A DNA stretch of 64,000 nt from positions 16,368,001 to 16,432,000 of the forward strand of contig BTRK01000004.1 of NCBI GenBank assembly GCA_036245805.1, in the 5' to 3' direction. This document shows positions 33,284 through 45,031 of the stretch, piece after piece (position 1 is the stretch's first letter; every line of letters begins with the position of its first letter). The notes under the pieces are model-generated. The model saw only the letters and a program-made list of their open reading frames with translations, had not been told where the DNA came from and searched no databases. The stretch is from Pristionchus mayeri (lineage: Eukaryota; Nematoda; Chromadorea; Rhabditida; Neodiplogasteridae). The translations under genes were made by a program, and so were the position numbers.

Positions 33284-34442
33284 ATAAGTCCCTAACCATA
33301 TCCATCACGATCGCCCTTGTCGTTACTATTCTCGCAGCTTCCTTCGTCTACTACAAACTCCTTTTCCATCCTTCTTTCGCCGATAATTACACCTTCAAAC
33401 TAATAACGATTAATGGAGTCACGGTGAGTTTGCTGTTATCGAGTTCGAGTTTTCCGGTGCATCAGGCAATAATGAATGGTGTATTATATCTAATTACTTA
33501 TCAACTGACTAGTTATCCGTTCATGTTCCCATTCTACTCCACAATTAAACGGATTGGTCTCGTAACATCAATGTGTAAGTTACATGCGTTTCTATTTGAT
33601 GATCACGCACATCAAGAGGGTCCTGAGTTCAATCCTCCGACTGGGCAGACCAAGCCCTCTATCCCCACGGGGTCGGTAAATTGGTAGTGATCTCGGTCGC
33701 GAAAGGTAACGTTCCCTAGAAGCACCTTGGACAGCAGGGATACGTAGTCCTAGCAGTAGTCAGCCTTACCGCACTACACCATCTAGCGTAGTCGTTTATG
33801 ACTGTAAAATCGCTTGACGTGGCTGCACCTTTTTTTGCCTTTTGCACATCAAGACAAAATAGTGACTTCACTGATTTTATTTTTTTAGCCCTGCTCAATC
33901 TGTTCTTCGGTTGTATTGCCCTTCATTCGTCATTATTTATTGCACTCAATCGTCTGAAAGCAATGTTGGAATTACGACCTAAAGGAGTGATTCGTCGATA
34001 TAAGTTGATGCAATATTGATGCATTTTAAGAACGACTCAACATTTTTCTTCATTTCGATACCTGCATCAGGCATTCTTTCCATTCCTGCATTACTAGACG
34101 CATCATTCTTCACAACTCTGACATATCCTGAAGTGCATTTCGATAATATTTCTGTGGTTTACCCTAGATCAACAGTTAGTGATAAGGTATTCGTTGTGGA
34201 AAACGCCGTATACAATGGTGTCACATAGACCATCCAAATAATAAGTAACGTCACCGCGAATGTTGTCTCTCTTACTACTCTCATTGTTAATCTCATCCTA
34301 GTCGCATTTCTCGCCAAAGAAAGGAATATATTTGAGAGCTTGGAGGATCGGAAGTAAGTAATTTCCAAATGATTTCGTACATTCTTTGTTGAGGTTCACA
34401 GCTGAGAGAGGACTCGCTGTCTACAGCGTCGTTTCCTATGTA

Positions 34443-35323
34443 TTGGGGTGTCCGGAAAGTTCGTATAATGCTTCGGAAAAAAGTCAGTTCGCGATCAAAT
34501 GCAGTGATTGCGCAATCTGTTTGTCAACAATGTATTGCGTCACTCTGACGTTAAGTGTGATGTGGGTTGGATCAGTCTCGTAGTTTCTACACTTGTTGAA
34601 GTGGTGAAGTATAGCCGATATTTTGATACAGTTGTGTTGAATTACTGTCGGAAATCGCTCCATCGTAGATCGGATCTTCGATGGACAGATTCCATAATAG
34701 ACATGTGCGAGGAGTGAATCATGTATAATAACCCAGCGAAGAGACAACAGTGTTTCGACACCGATGCGAAGCACAAACCCGTTCCCTTGAAGAAAATGAG
34801 GAAATTCACTGATTCTTTCTATCATTACTTGTTCCGATCTAATAAGAGATCCTTCCTACTGGAACCGCCATCAATGCCGACCTCTTCTCTGAACAACTGG
34901 AAGAAGTCGCGATCAGAGTCCCTCCCAGACTCCTGAACCAGCTCAAAATTCTTCTTCTGATGGACAATGCTCGCCCACATCGAGCGAAGATGACCCAGAA
35001 GAAAATGGACGAGCTGAAGATCGAGAGGATTCCCCATCCACCGTATTCCCCGGATCTCTCCCCATGCGACTACCACTGCTTCCGCTCTCTCTCCGACTTC
35101 TGCAAAGGAAAGAAGTTCAAGAATCGAGATGAAGTTGTGAGGGCTTTCGTGAACTGGGCGGACTCGAAGAAACCCGCATTCTTGAAGAGAGGAATCGAGA
35201 CCCTGCCCAATCGCTGGAGTGAGGTAGTGAGAAAGAAGGGGGCATACATTGGTCACTGAGAATTGTAAAGCATTGAATAAAAAATAAAAACAAAAAATTA
35301 TACGAACTTTCCGGACACCCCAA
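34443..35323 (+). mobile_element. internally deleted mariner in a receptor exon
   Basis: Terminal repeat TTGGGGTGTCCGGAAAGTTC at both ends, TA on each side (34441-34442 and 35324-35325), 881 bp. The 3' half encodes an in-frame transposase C-terminus (MDNARPHRAK, SPDLSPCDYH, FNR-type end VVRKKGAYIGH) matching the element at 19.7 kb. The first catalytic Asp region is lost and the middle is degenerate. Non-autonomous. Confidence 0.93.
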
Positions 35324-36494
35324 TATTCTACATGCTGTTTTTCATTAATAACGTAAGTATTATCAAGATGAGTCAGAGCTAAATGTTAGTGTGCAGGTAC
35401 TGACTCGCTACTGGCACGTATGGTTCAGTGCAAGCGCTCAATTTCTCTTTCTCGGTATTTCTTCGGTCACTCCGTTCTGGTCAGCGATTTGCTTGATCAT
35501 ACCAGTGTTCAATTCAAATTAGTAGTATAAACTAGTGGGCAACTACACCTCTTTTAAAGTTGGAAGTTACCGGAATATGAAAAATAAAAATAATCACCCA
35601 TTGATGAAAATCATGGTTCTCATAACAAGTCCGTCCCTACGCTAGAGGCTGCAAAAGAAGCAGGTATCGACGTTTTGCATACATTGACCATCGACATCAT
35701 GAATCTGAACCATCATCTGACACAGCGCGACCGACTACTGCAGGCTATCGTTACGTTAGAATAACGATATTGACGTTTTCCATCCATCCGCAGACGAAAT
35801 CATAAATATGACCCAGCGTATGACCCACGGCTACGGATTACGGTAGCATTCGGTTACTGTAGGAGTACAGTATTGGTGTTTTGGTTCGATCCTCTGTTGA
35901 AATCATGAGTCTGACACAAAATCTGACCCAACGCCAACTCGGGTTACGGTACGCAGACTGACAGTCCAACACCCTATTTTTGGTCGTAAAAATTTTTCTT
36001 CTGGAAATTTCTGAAATCTTTTTAGTAATGACCTTGTATTTCGATTGCACAGAAACTATCAAAATCCCGTTCAAAACAAACGCGCCAGTCAAAAAAGCTT
36101 TCAGTTTATTAAGTATTGCAATCACTATAATCGTTGACTACGTGCTCCCTTCAAGGTGCCTTCTTCTCTTCACCCCATCCGTTCGTCGATTCGCCTTCAA
36201 AAAGAAGCACGAAGTCAGCACATCGGTCGTTATAGTGCAGCCAACCGCTTGACTGATCATTATTTGTCCTTTTGCGCAATCATACGATGACGTAAAGCAG
36301 ACAGACAGCTGAAAAGGGGAGATACACTTATCAGATGTTCATGAAAAAAGTTGAACTTATACTGGCTACCAAAACATTCTACGCGGTAACACTGTGATCA
36401 ACAAACATTTTATGGCTTGGAACAGTTATCTTTCTAAATATAATCGAATCGATCTAAATAAGGGAATTAAATCAATCAATTGGAAAATGTAATA

Positions 36495-37865
36495 TCAGGA
36501 GACGGGGGTGATAGTAGATGCAGTCGTTGTAGTCGATGGAATGGCGCTCAGATTTGTCTGCCACACTGTGGTGGGATGAGCAGTCTCCTTCTTCTTCATC
36601 ATTTTTAGTAGCCCCAGTCTGAAGAGGTGTCTTCATATTTTAAAGCTTTTCACTACAAACCTGTAGTCCTTCATGAGTGTGATCATGATGACAGCATCCC
36701 ATGCGGGAAAGCACGACGTCAGTTTCATACATGCGTCATCCATGATAAATATCGGAAGACGGAGGAAGGGGAAGTTGAGAACACAAGAATACGGAATGTA
36801 TACGAAGACGAGTGGAACGAAGGTCTGCATTGTCTAGCTTAGATATGGAATTTATAATTGGTTTACATACTTGGGCACATACAGCAATCAACAGTTTCCG
36901 CTGCATGCTGTTCGATTGAAATGATATCGTATCGGCGCGTTTAATGTGGTGATAGGTGAGGCCGGCCAGAATAAAGGCGACTGAGAATGAAACTGCCATA
37001 ATCAAGTCAACACTGACAAGGCAGACGAAGACTTGGCTCTTGAAGTGTCCGTTCTCCTGAAATTGCATTTAGAAAAGAAATCAATCATTTAGAAATCAAT
37101 CGTTAACCGTTAATCTGACCCAATGATACATAACGAGCCATCCTTCTATCATTTCCTCTCCGTATCTACTCCTCGATTCTGCTTGAATAAGGCTTTTCCC
37201 TGTGTCCTCACCATCCCCTGTTGTTCCGTAGATACCGATAAGAGTCCTATAATTCTTTTAAATGTTGTATTTTTTGGAACGATAAAGACAAGTATAATTA
37301 AATGCATACCAAGAGACCAGTGCCGTTTCTGGATAGCAAGAGACTGCCGCAATGAATTTCATATTAGAGAAGAGAGGAATCAATTGAGGATGACGAATAG
37401 ACCAGAATCGATAAACGAAGTGGATTATCATCAAAGCGAAAGGAACCGTGAAGCAACCACAGTAGAAGCTGGTGAGTACCTGACGAGATTTATGATTCAT
37501 TTTCGCATCGAAATCGATTACCCGATCCTCGAATGCGCACCAGACTCCAAACGTCGTTCCGATAACAACCACTTTCTAAACAAATATTTTACTTCGGAAT
37601 GCCATTAGACAATTTAAGAAATATAATAATACCGGTTTCGCCGCTGCATGGAGAATAATAAGGAAAATGTCGAAAGAGGCGAAAATAGTGAGAAGTTGTT
37701 TGTAGGAACCGAGCGATTTCTTCGTAAATTTTCGAATCACATACAAAAGTAGAAAAGTGAGCAAAACTCCGGCAACTGACACAATTTTCTCAAATTCGGT
37801 TCTGAACTTTTAGGAAAAAACGCACCGAGATGCACTTTTTCGATGATTTCTGTGGCCGATTCCAT
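36495..37865 (-). CDS. Str-family 7TM chemoreceptor, copy A
   Basis: A 335-residue G-protein-coupled chemoreceptor. Eight exons of 40, 143, 54, 170, 127, 186, 164 and 124 bases: 37826-37865, 37633-37775, 37522-37575, 37310-37479, 37120-37246, 36871-37056, 36661-36824 and 36495-36618. All are in phase. Landmarks: SYKQLLTIFASFDIF in TM2, VWCAFEDR in the loop, TVPFALMIIHFVYRFWSI at the end of TM3 (the FHFIYRY-type motif of Str receptors), the TM5-6 loop with Lys/Arg, SCFPAWDAVIMI in TM7 and MKDYR at its end, then a Thr/Ser-rich tail. Likely expressed in sensory neurons; the ligand is unknown. It is convergent with receptor D, with about 240 bases between their stops. Confidence 0.9.
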
Positions 37866-38896
37866 GGCTACGGAGAATTTTAGTGAATAACCATCGAAAT
37901 ATGATACAGGTTCGGCAAAAACATCTCTCATTGAACTTCTCATCTCATCCTATAACACGACAGACTTTCCACTCCAAAGCCCAGAATGGCCAATAACATT
38001 GAACAAGACCTTCTCCAGGTAGGTTAATGATGCTTATGTTCACAGTCTGTAGTCAAGATTCTTGACTAAGCAATCCTTAACCGGAAGCATTATTGATCGG
38101 AGAGAGTCTGTAGTTGTTCTTAATTAATGTCAATCGCGTGAACGTTAAACTTTTCTCATTGGCACCCATTGCCGTCTGCATGATAAAACGCGTAAGTCGC
38201 TTGGAGGTTGGAATAGTTGATTGGGAGTTATCACATTGTTATGAGTACGTGATACCACAATCCAGTTCCATGGGTCAGATTCAGTTCCTTTTTTTAAAAT
38301 CCCATATCGATCTAAAGATAATTGCATCGTTCTAAAGGGCGTAGATCATGATATAATCATTTCTAGATCAATTAGAGATTTTAAAAAAAGTTGACACAAG
38401 GACCTCAATCTGACCCACGAAACTGGGGCACGGTAGTGTTACGGTACCAAGTTCTGATAACAATGTGACAACTCCCAAGATGCGAAACCGAGTACTGAGC
38501 AAGTTATGGTCTTTTGCCGTTTGCTCATCCCATTGCCAGTCTTTACACAGTTATTGTACGCGGCAGAAAACGCTAAACGGTCAAAATCATTTTCCATGAC
38601 GACAACGTCACCTTTGTAATATGCATTTTACATACAGACTATCAAAAATACTGATAAGTGAATACCACACCATTGACTACTGTATCTTCTCTTCAAGTGA
38701 TTACAACGATTGCTTACAGACTGATTGTGAGTCGATCACGTCGAATTCGACATTTCATACTACTTCTGCTCTGAAAGCGAACATGTCATAGGTGAAAATT
38801 GGAGTTCTTCAAACCATAGCCCACGCTACCTACACTTACAGAGAAGAGTTCTGAGTAAATACCCGAATTTCGGCATAAGTTGCCTCAGATTCGAGT
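37866..38896. other. intergenic between receptor copies A and E
   Basis: About 1 kb holding the upstream regions of a minus-strand and a plus-strand receptor. The part from about 38750 resembles the upstream of receptor D. Nothing else is seen. Confidence 0.45.
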
Positions 38897-40815
38897 GATG
38901 AATAATTGATGCGTTTGGGCTGTTTGATACCGGCCAAACAATTCTCATCACAATTCCAGTAGCAGTACTATCAGGGTGTCCAGAAATTTTTCGGAATTTT
39001 TTGTTTGTCAATTTTTTTCTCTAATGAGAAGCGATAAGTATATCTTCGTGATGTTAATGTATGGAGGTAGTTGAGAAGTAGTTCATGCCAAGGTGATGGA
39101 GTGACAATAATCACAACTGATGATGCAATAAGCCAAAAAGTCGCTTTTAAACCGTCATTTTAAAAATAGTATATTTCAATGAGAGAACACATTCCAAATT
39201 TCATACAAATACCACATAAGCATGAGTAAGAGTACTATCTTTGGAAATGATGAAATCATGTATTTCTGTCGAGAAATCACAAATTGATAAAGAATGTTTG
39301 CTTTTGGCAGCACACATTTTCCTAAAAAAATGGATATTACACTCGTTCATGAGCACTTTAGGGACCCCGATGACCATATCTCACTGTTGAGAAGAGAACA
39401 TATTGAGATTGTTCGTAATGCTATGTGAAATGATCTCTCCGAAAATAAGGAGAAGAAAACTTAGATAATGTCCAAAAATCCTTGAAATTCATGATTCGGG
39501 GTTGATTTAGAATTCTCATAGGCGTTTACCGATCGAGATCTCCTCGCAATTTTATTGTACTTTAACCCCTTTTCGTCCACAGTGATGTTCATAATTATCC
39601 AACGAAAACTGGATGTATCACAGATTATTTAATGAAATACTATAACCCGCATTTTTCGACTCACAATTGTGATGAAATGAATTGTGCAACTGGAATGGTG
39701 ATGCAATTCCTGACCAATTAGCATTAATCCATTTCTCACTAAATTGTTTACAAATATAGTTGTGAAATCGTGAATATCGATTATGCTTTGCAATTTACCA
39801 TGGCCATTCTTAAAAATTTCTGGACACCCTAATACTTCTAACTTTTCGTTCGTCCGTTCTCTGCAAATTACACTTTCAAACTGATAATCAGTAACGGAAC
39901 ATCTGTCAGCTTGCCTTTCTTGAGTTGTAATGTGTTCACCTGCATCAGGGAATAATGAATGGCTTAACATTTCTAATGCAAATCCAACTGACTACATATC
40001 CGTTCATGTTCCTTTACTACACCACTATTGAAAGAATTGGTTTCGTTATGCCAATTTGTCAGTTTCATGCATATCGATAATACTGTGACTAAAATTATCT
40101 CAAGTATTAAGAAAATGGCGTTAATTGATTCCTGTTTTAGCACTAATGAGTGTATTATTAGGATGTGTTTCTATTCATTCGTCTCTATTTGTCGCACGCA
40201 ATCGTTTGAAAGCAATGTGAAACTTCGGTATGAAAGGAGTACGTTTATGTGATCTATAACTAAACGATTATTTTATTTATATTTTTTAGAATGACTCGGC
40301 ATTTTCATCATGTCAGTATTTGCATCATCCATTCTTTCAATTCTTGCATTAATTGGCCCTTTATTGTGTTGACATTTTTGTTGAAAATCTACGCTGAGAG
40401 AGGGCTCGTTGTGTACAGCGTCGTGTCCTACGTATTCTACAAGCTCTACTTCATCAATAATTCAAGTTCTCTTATGGAGAGTAGAAGCTTAATCTAATTA
40501 TACAGGTACTAGAACGTTATAGGGACGTAATATTTTGTCTCATCGCTAAAATTATTTTTCTCGGAATCTGTTCGATCACTCCCTTTGTCAGCTAATAATC
40601 TTATTGTCTGACAATTATTTATTTGCCCAATTGTTCCAACTTGCTTGCTAGCATCAATCATAACACTGTTTATTCTTGAAAACGCACTCTCTTCAAGGTG
40701 TCTTCTGCTGTTCAGTCCTTCAGTTCGACGATTGGCCTTCAACAAGAAGGAAGAAATCAGCGCATCGATGAGTCATGCGTTCAGCCGAACGCAATCATCA
40801 CCATGGTTCGGCCTT
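38897..40815 (+). pseudogene. 7TM chemoreceptor (Srg/Srx-like), degenerate, copy E
   Basis: Second copy of receptor D. The start ATG is altered (ATTG context near 38905). FDTGQTILITIPVAVL follows, then a MITE inserted at 38971-39832 with a stop just after it in the homologous frame. YTFKLIISNGTS, then IMNGLTFLMQIQLTTYPFMF (39950 on). LLGCVSIHSSLFVARNRLKAM ends in TGA at 40218-40220, where D reads on. A block of TM5 is missing near 40330-40380. AERGLVVYSVVSYVFYKLYFINN (40391-40460) is intact and shows the empty site for the mariner that hit D. The tail SSRCLLLFSPSVRRLAF ends the homology. Not functional as a full receptor. Confidence 0.78.
38971..39832. mobile_element. mariner-type MITE, 862 bp
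   Basis: Inverted ends TCAGGGTGTCCAGAAATTTT and TTAGGGTGTCCAGAAATTTT, TA at both flanks (38969-38970, 39833-39834). I see no transposase frame inside. It interrupts the first coding exon of receptor E. Confidence 0.88.
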
Positions 40816-40949
40816 TCTCGATATTCGCGGGAAATATCTGAGAAATTATGTCAGGAATGGAATGGAAGGAAAGCAGGTGCAAGTAGAATGTCAGGGAATT
40901 CAAGCAACCAATTCGCGGATGTGCACTTCTTGTTTCTCACACGTTAGAT

Positions 40950-41643
40950 GGGTACTCATCGGCCTCTTTTGGGGCTTCGCTGTTATCTACATATCGATCA
41001 CATATCTTCTTCACATAAAGCCACGATCATTTTATGCACCAAAAACCGCTTTCTTATTAATGTACAATCATCAATCTCTTTGCCTTTGTGAATACGCGCA
41101 ATCTGTCTTTTGTCCTTGAACCATTCCAGTGCATCCGTTCTGATGCGTTGTGTATCCCTTTTAGCTTATTATTCATTGCATCCCTCATAGTCATGGCATT
41201 CCAACCCTTTTAACCTTGACATTTCACAACCCTTCTTCATTCGGAAACCGCGTCATGCATTTGGACTTTCAGAACATTTGGACTTTCAGAACTTTTTGGG
41301 GTTTACTGATGATTGATATGATAACTTTACCATTGTTTTCTACTCGAGCCGTCGGTTACAATTAGAACCGCGTTTTCATGAGTGAGAATGTTAGATGTTC
41401 TTTTCTTGGTTGACTCATTTCACAGCGAAGCGTCATCTCAATAAGATCCCCTATATCGCGCACAACTGACTCTTCAAATGATATTTAGTATAGACGATCG
41501 TAAAATAATGGAATACGACATTTATAAAGGCCGGACAAATAGGTGCGGAAAGTGTGATCAACAAAAGATGTGTTGCTATGCTTTACTTTGTATTATTTCG
41601 TAATGGATAATGTCATAAATATCCAAATCGCGATAATATTATA
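40950..41643. other. region between receptor E remnant and receptor B
   Basis: About 700 bases. A hydrophobic frame at 40946-41040 (VLIGLFWGFAVIYISITYLL) could be a further diverged fragment, but nothing joins it. Otherwise empty. Confidence 0.35.
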
Positions 41644-44251
41644 TTATGCTACAGGAGTAATAGTTGCGTTTAGTACGCCCGAGGGAATGATACTCATGTT
41701 GGTCTGCCAAACGGATGGAGAAGCAATCGCCTTTTTTTTCATCATTCCAAGCAGTCCTTCCCTGAAGATATTTCCTGCACATTATTCAAGTGTTCCTTCG
41801 CATACCTATAGTCCTTCATAAGCATGATCATGATTACAGCATCCCATGCGGGAAAGCACGAGGTGAGGAGCATGCAAGCGTCGTCCATGATGAATATGGG
41901 AAGACAGAAGAAGGGGAAGTTGAGAACGCAAGAGTACGGAATGTAAACGAATACGAGTGGAAGAGCGGTCTGCAAGTGTGTGCAAGTGTATCAGCAATTC
42001 TAGTTAGTATTTATACCTGAGCACACAACACAGTGAACACTTTTCGCTGCAAGTTACTCGTATGAAGCGATATTGTATCCGCTCGTATAATGTCGTGGTA
42101 CGTAAGCCATGCCAGAGTAGACCCGATTGAGAATGACACGATCATAATCGAGTCAACACTTAGAAGGCAAAGGAAAACGTGAGTCATAAAGTGTCCTTTC
42201 TCCTGAAAGTATATTTAGAAAATATAACTAGTAATCGTAAATCTGACCCAATGATACATAACGAGCCATCCTTCTGTCATTTCCTTTCCATATCTACTCC
42301 TCGACTCTGCTTGAAGAAGGCTTTTCCCTGTGTCTTCTCCATCTCCCGTTGTTCCATAGACACCAATCAGAGTCCTGAAATCAATGTTTGCAAAATTATT
42401 AACAAAATCATCAACGTGTAAATCAATTTCTGAAAAAATCGAACCATGAAATCAACTCCGCAATAGGATAGCAAGAAACAGCAGCTATGAACTTTTTATT
42501 GGAGAAGAGAAAAATCAATTGAGGATGACGAATGGACCAGAATCGATAAACGAAGTGGATTATCATAAGGGCGAAGGGAACTGTGAAACAACCACAGTAG
42601 AAGCTGGTGATAACCTACGAATACTCTTTTTCAGATGCTCATTTTCAAATCGTTTACCCGGTCCTCGAAGACGCACCAGACACCAAACGTCGTTCCAACA
42701 ACAACGACTTTCTAAAAACAATCATTAAGTTGAAAAGATAATATTAGGTTGGTCATAAAGTTTTGCGCGATTTCGGACCCCAAGTTTGAGTTCGTATATT
42801 TTCTTTTGCTCAAATCGCCACGTATTGTCCTGATGATGTTATATAGGGACATGTTCGACCTATAGAAAAATATAGTTGAAATATTCCAATTATCTCTACT
42901 ATGCGAGAAATCAAGATCTGTGTAACTGTGAATTTTTCAGAAAAATAAAATTTTATTTAAAGTTGCTGTACTTCGCAGATAAATTTTTAGATGGAGACTC
43001 ACAACGTTTATTAAAAAGCACTAGGCGTACACTACCTAGTTTCAAAAAGAGAGATCTGCCGAATTGGAAATGGGCTTCGTAGAGGTCAATGAAACACGGG
43101 CACTTAGAAAAATAAGATTTCTATCGAGCAAATCACCTGTTTCGAGGATTGACGCGGGTGACCTCTACCAATGGGCGCTGTAATCACTACGTACATGGTT
43201 CTCTATTATATCAATATTTAAGAGCACACTTTCTTTTCTCATCTAAAAAAGTGATATTTGTATCTCAATTATTTTGCAAAGAAAACGTCAAAAAACCTGA
43301 CATTGAGGGTCTTCAAGCACGGCTCACCCTAGAAAAAGTAGCGACATCCACAATATTCCTAAATAGTGAGTGATAGGGCAAGGGTTGTTCGTTAATTTTA
43401 ATAGGAAAGTACCGCCCTTCAAACCACATCTCTAGCACAAAAAAGCCTGAAGTGTGTATTTCGATGTTCTAAATTGGGCACCTGCAATCCGAAGAACCGT
43501 GTTCGTGAATGGAGAGCTCCATTATCCCCCAAAGGGAATTGTGACTTGTACTAGAAAGGTAGTTCACAATCATGAATAAGTGAAATCTCTTGAACTGTCG
43601 GCATAGATATAGTACTCCAAAGCTTATCTTGACAAGTGCCATTAAAACCCACATTCGGATTACGCGCATATTTCTAATATGCTCTTTGTGGCTGGTCAGT
43701 CTCAACATCACCAGTACGATATATTCCCATCATACTTTACTACTGTGGTTAAAACTGGGTCCTATCTCCGTCCTAAATGAAAAGCAAATCCTTTGAAAAG
43801 TCAGGTCGTTGATCAACCACATGAAGTTTGGTGCATCGCCGTATTCCTTTCCTTGATCGGACAGATCTATGATAGTGTATTCTAAAGAGAGTATAAAAGC
43901 CCCTATCTATCACTAAAAGATCTAAGTTGATTGGACAACAACGAACGATTGTAGATGCCAGAATGCACTTTAGTAAAAATCGCGCAAAACTTTATGACCA
44001 ACCTGATAGAATCATTATACCGGTCTCACAACAGCATGAAGAATAGTGAGAAAAATGTCGAAAGAAGCGAATATCGTGAGAAGTTGTTTGTAGGTACCGA
44101 GTGATTTCTTTGTGAATGTTCGAATAACATACAAGAGCAGAAAGTTGAGTAGAACTCCGGCAACTGACGCAGTTCACTCGATTACGATTCTGCGCCGCGG
44201 AAAGCACTCACCAATATGTGCGTTTTCGACTGTTTCTACCACGGATTCCAT
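41644..44251 (-). CDS. Str-family 7TM chemoreceptor, copy B (mariner-like element in intron 2)
   Basis: A 333-residue paralog of copy A with the same eight exons, the first seven identical in length: 44212-44251, 44021-44163, 42658-42711, 42445-42614, 42248-42374, 42017-42202, 41806-41969 and 41644-41761. Begins MESVVETVENAHIG. TM2 has SYKQLL with Thr for Ser before it. TVPFALMIIHFVYRFWSI, SCFPAWDAVIMI and MKDYR are retained. Intron 2 is 1.31 kb because an element is inserted at 42744-44006; without it the intron would be 44 bases. Coding joins are all in phase, so the gene looks intact. Confidence 0.88.
42744..44006. mobile_element. mariner-like element, 1,263 bp, degenerate
   Basis: Inverted ends TTAGGTTGGTCATAAAGTTT and TCAGGTTGGTCATAAAGTTT, TA flanks (42742-42743, 44007-44008). 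The length suits a full mariner, but I could not find the DDD motifs, so any transposase is decayed. Confidence 0.85.
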
Positions 44252-45031
44252 AATTATGGAGAAGCGGAGAAAAATCTAGTGAAATGAGCACGTTAAGGTC
44301 GATAAAGCAGATATAGGAGCACGACTTCTCTCCATGGTCATCGCCCTAATGGACAGCAATATTTTCGCCTCTAATGCCATTGAACACCCATTGCAAAACC
44401 TTCACCACCTGGTGTTTGATGCCTTCCACATGAACACGATTGAACATAAATTGAACGAGGTCTGGCACATCCAACGGCACTGGGTCGGCTAATCATCATC
44501 GGTTGATAAACGGATTACAATCACAATTTTCCATTCTGCTGCATTTTTGCATTCGGCTTTTTGTCAGAGTGCCAATCTATAGCGAAAATACTCGAGAAGG
44601 GCACTTGTTTGGTTATGTCATCCGATAGTGATCATCAATCCCTAGTGTCCATCCAACCTTATGACATGAATATTCTGTTTGCTCAATAATTAATCGTTGA
44701 TTTTAGAAGACGTCACGTCAATATTTGCAATAGTTCGATATAAGACTTACAAATACAAATATAAATAGTTTATTCCATCCATAATTGTACCTAAGATACG
44801 AGAAATTCTTTGAAGATGTTGATGGAAGGTAAGTCGCTCCTTGGCGACTTGTGTATGGGAGAGGGTCAGGGTGGAATTATATACCACACGTATCACGAGC
44901 CAGAGGATGTGTGCGGGAACATTTTTAAAAAAGTTATGCTAGATTTAACTCATATTGTAGTGGTAGAACACCCTAGGCATAAGATTTCGAAAAAAATGGG
45001 TCATTGGTTCCAGATCCGTCAATTAGGAATT
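44252..45031. other. upstream of receptor B, no gene seen
   Basis: About 780 bases up to palindrome P3. An open frame from 44810 runs into the palindrome arm and has no recognisable motif; I do not count it as a gene. Confidence 0.4.

Larger units (their letters stand above)
31172..36252 (+). pseudogene. 7TM chemoreceptor (Srg/Srx-like), broken by insertions, copy D
   Basis: Exons in order. Start MEVLGVFDK at 31172, interrupted by palindrome P2; resumed at 33289 (SLTISITIALVVTILAASF, then YTFKLITINGVT); AIMNGVLYLITYQLTSYPFMF (33467-33573); NLFFGCIALHSSLFIALNRL (from 33889); IPASGILSIPALLDASFF and further; an in-frame TAG at 34226-34228; NVVSLTTLIVNLILVAFLAK; AERGLAVYSVVSYV, broken by a mariner at 34443; FYMLFFINN after it; TRYWHVWFSASAQFLFLG (35399 on); and the tail IVDYVLPSRCLLLF to TGA 36250-36252. 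The hydrophobic segments fit a 7TM nematode chemosensory receptor. The subfamily call is uncertain. With a stop and two exonic insertions it should not make a full receptor. Its copy E lies at about 38.9-40.8 kb. Confidence 0.75.
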
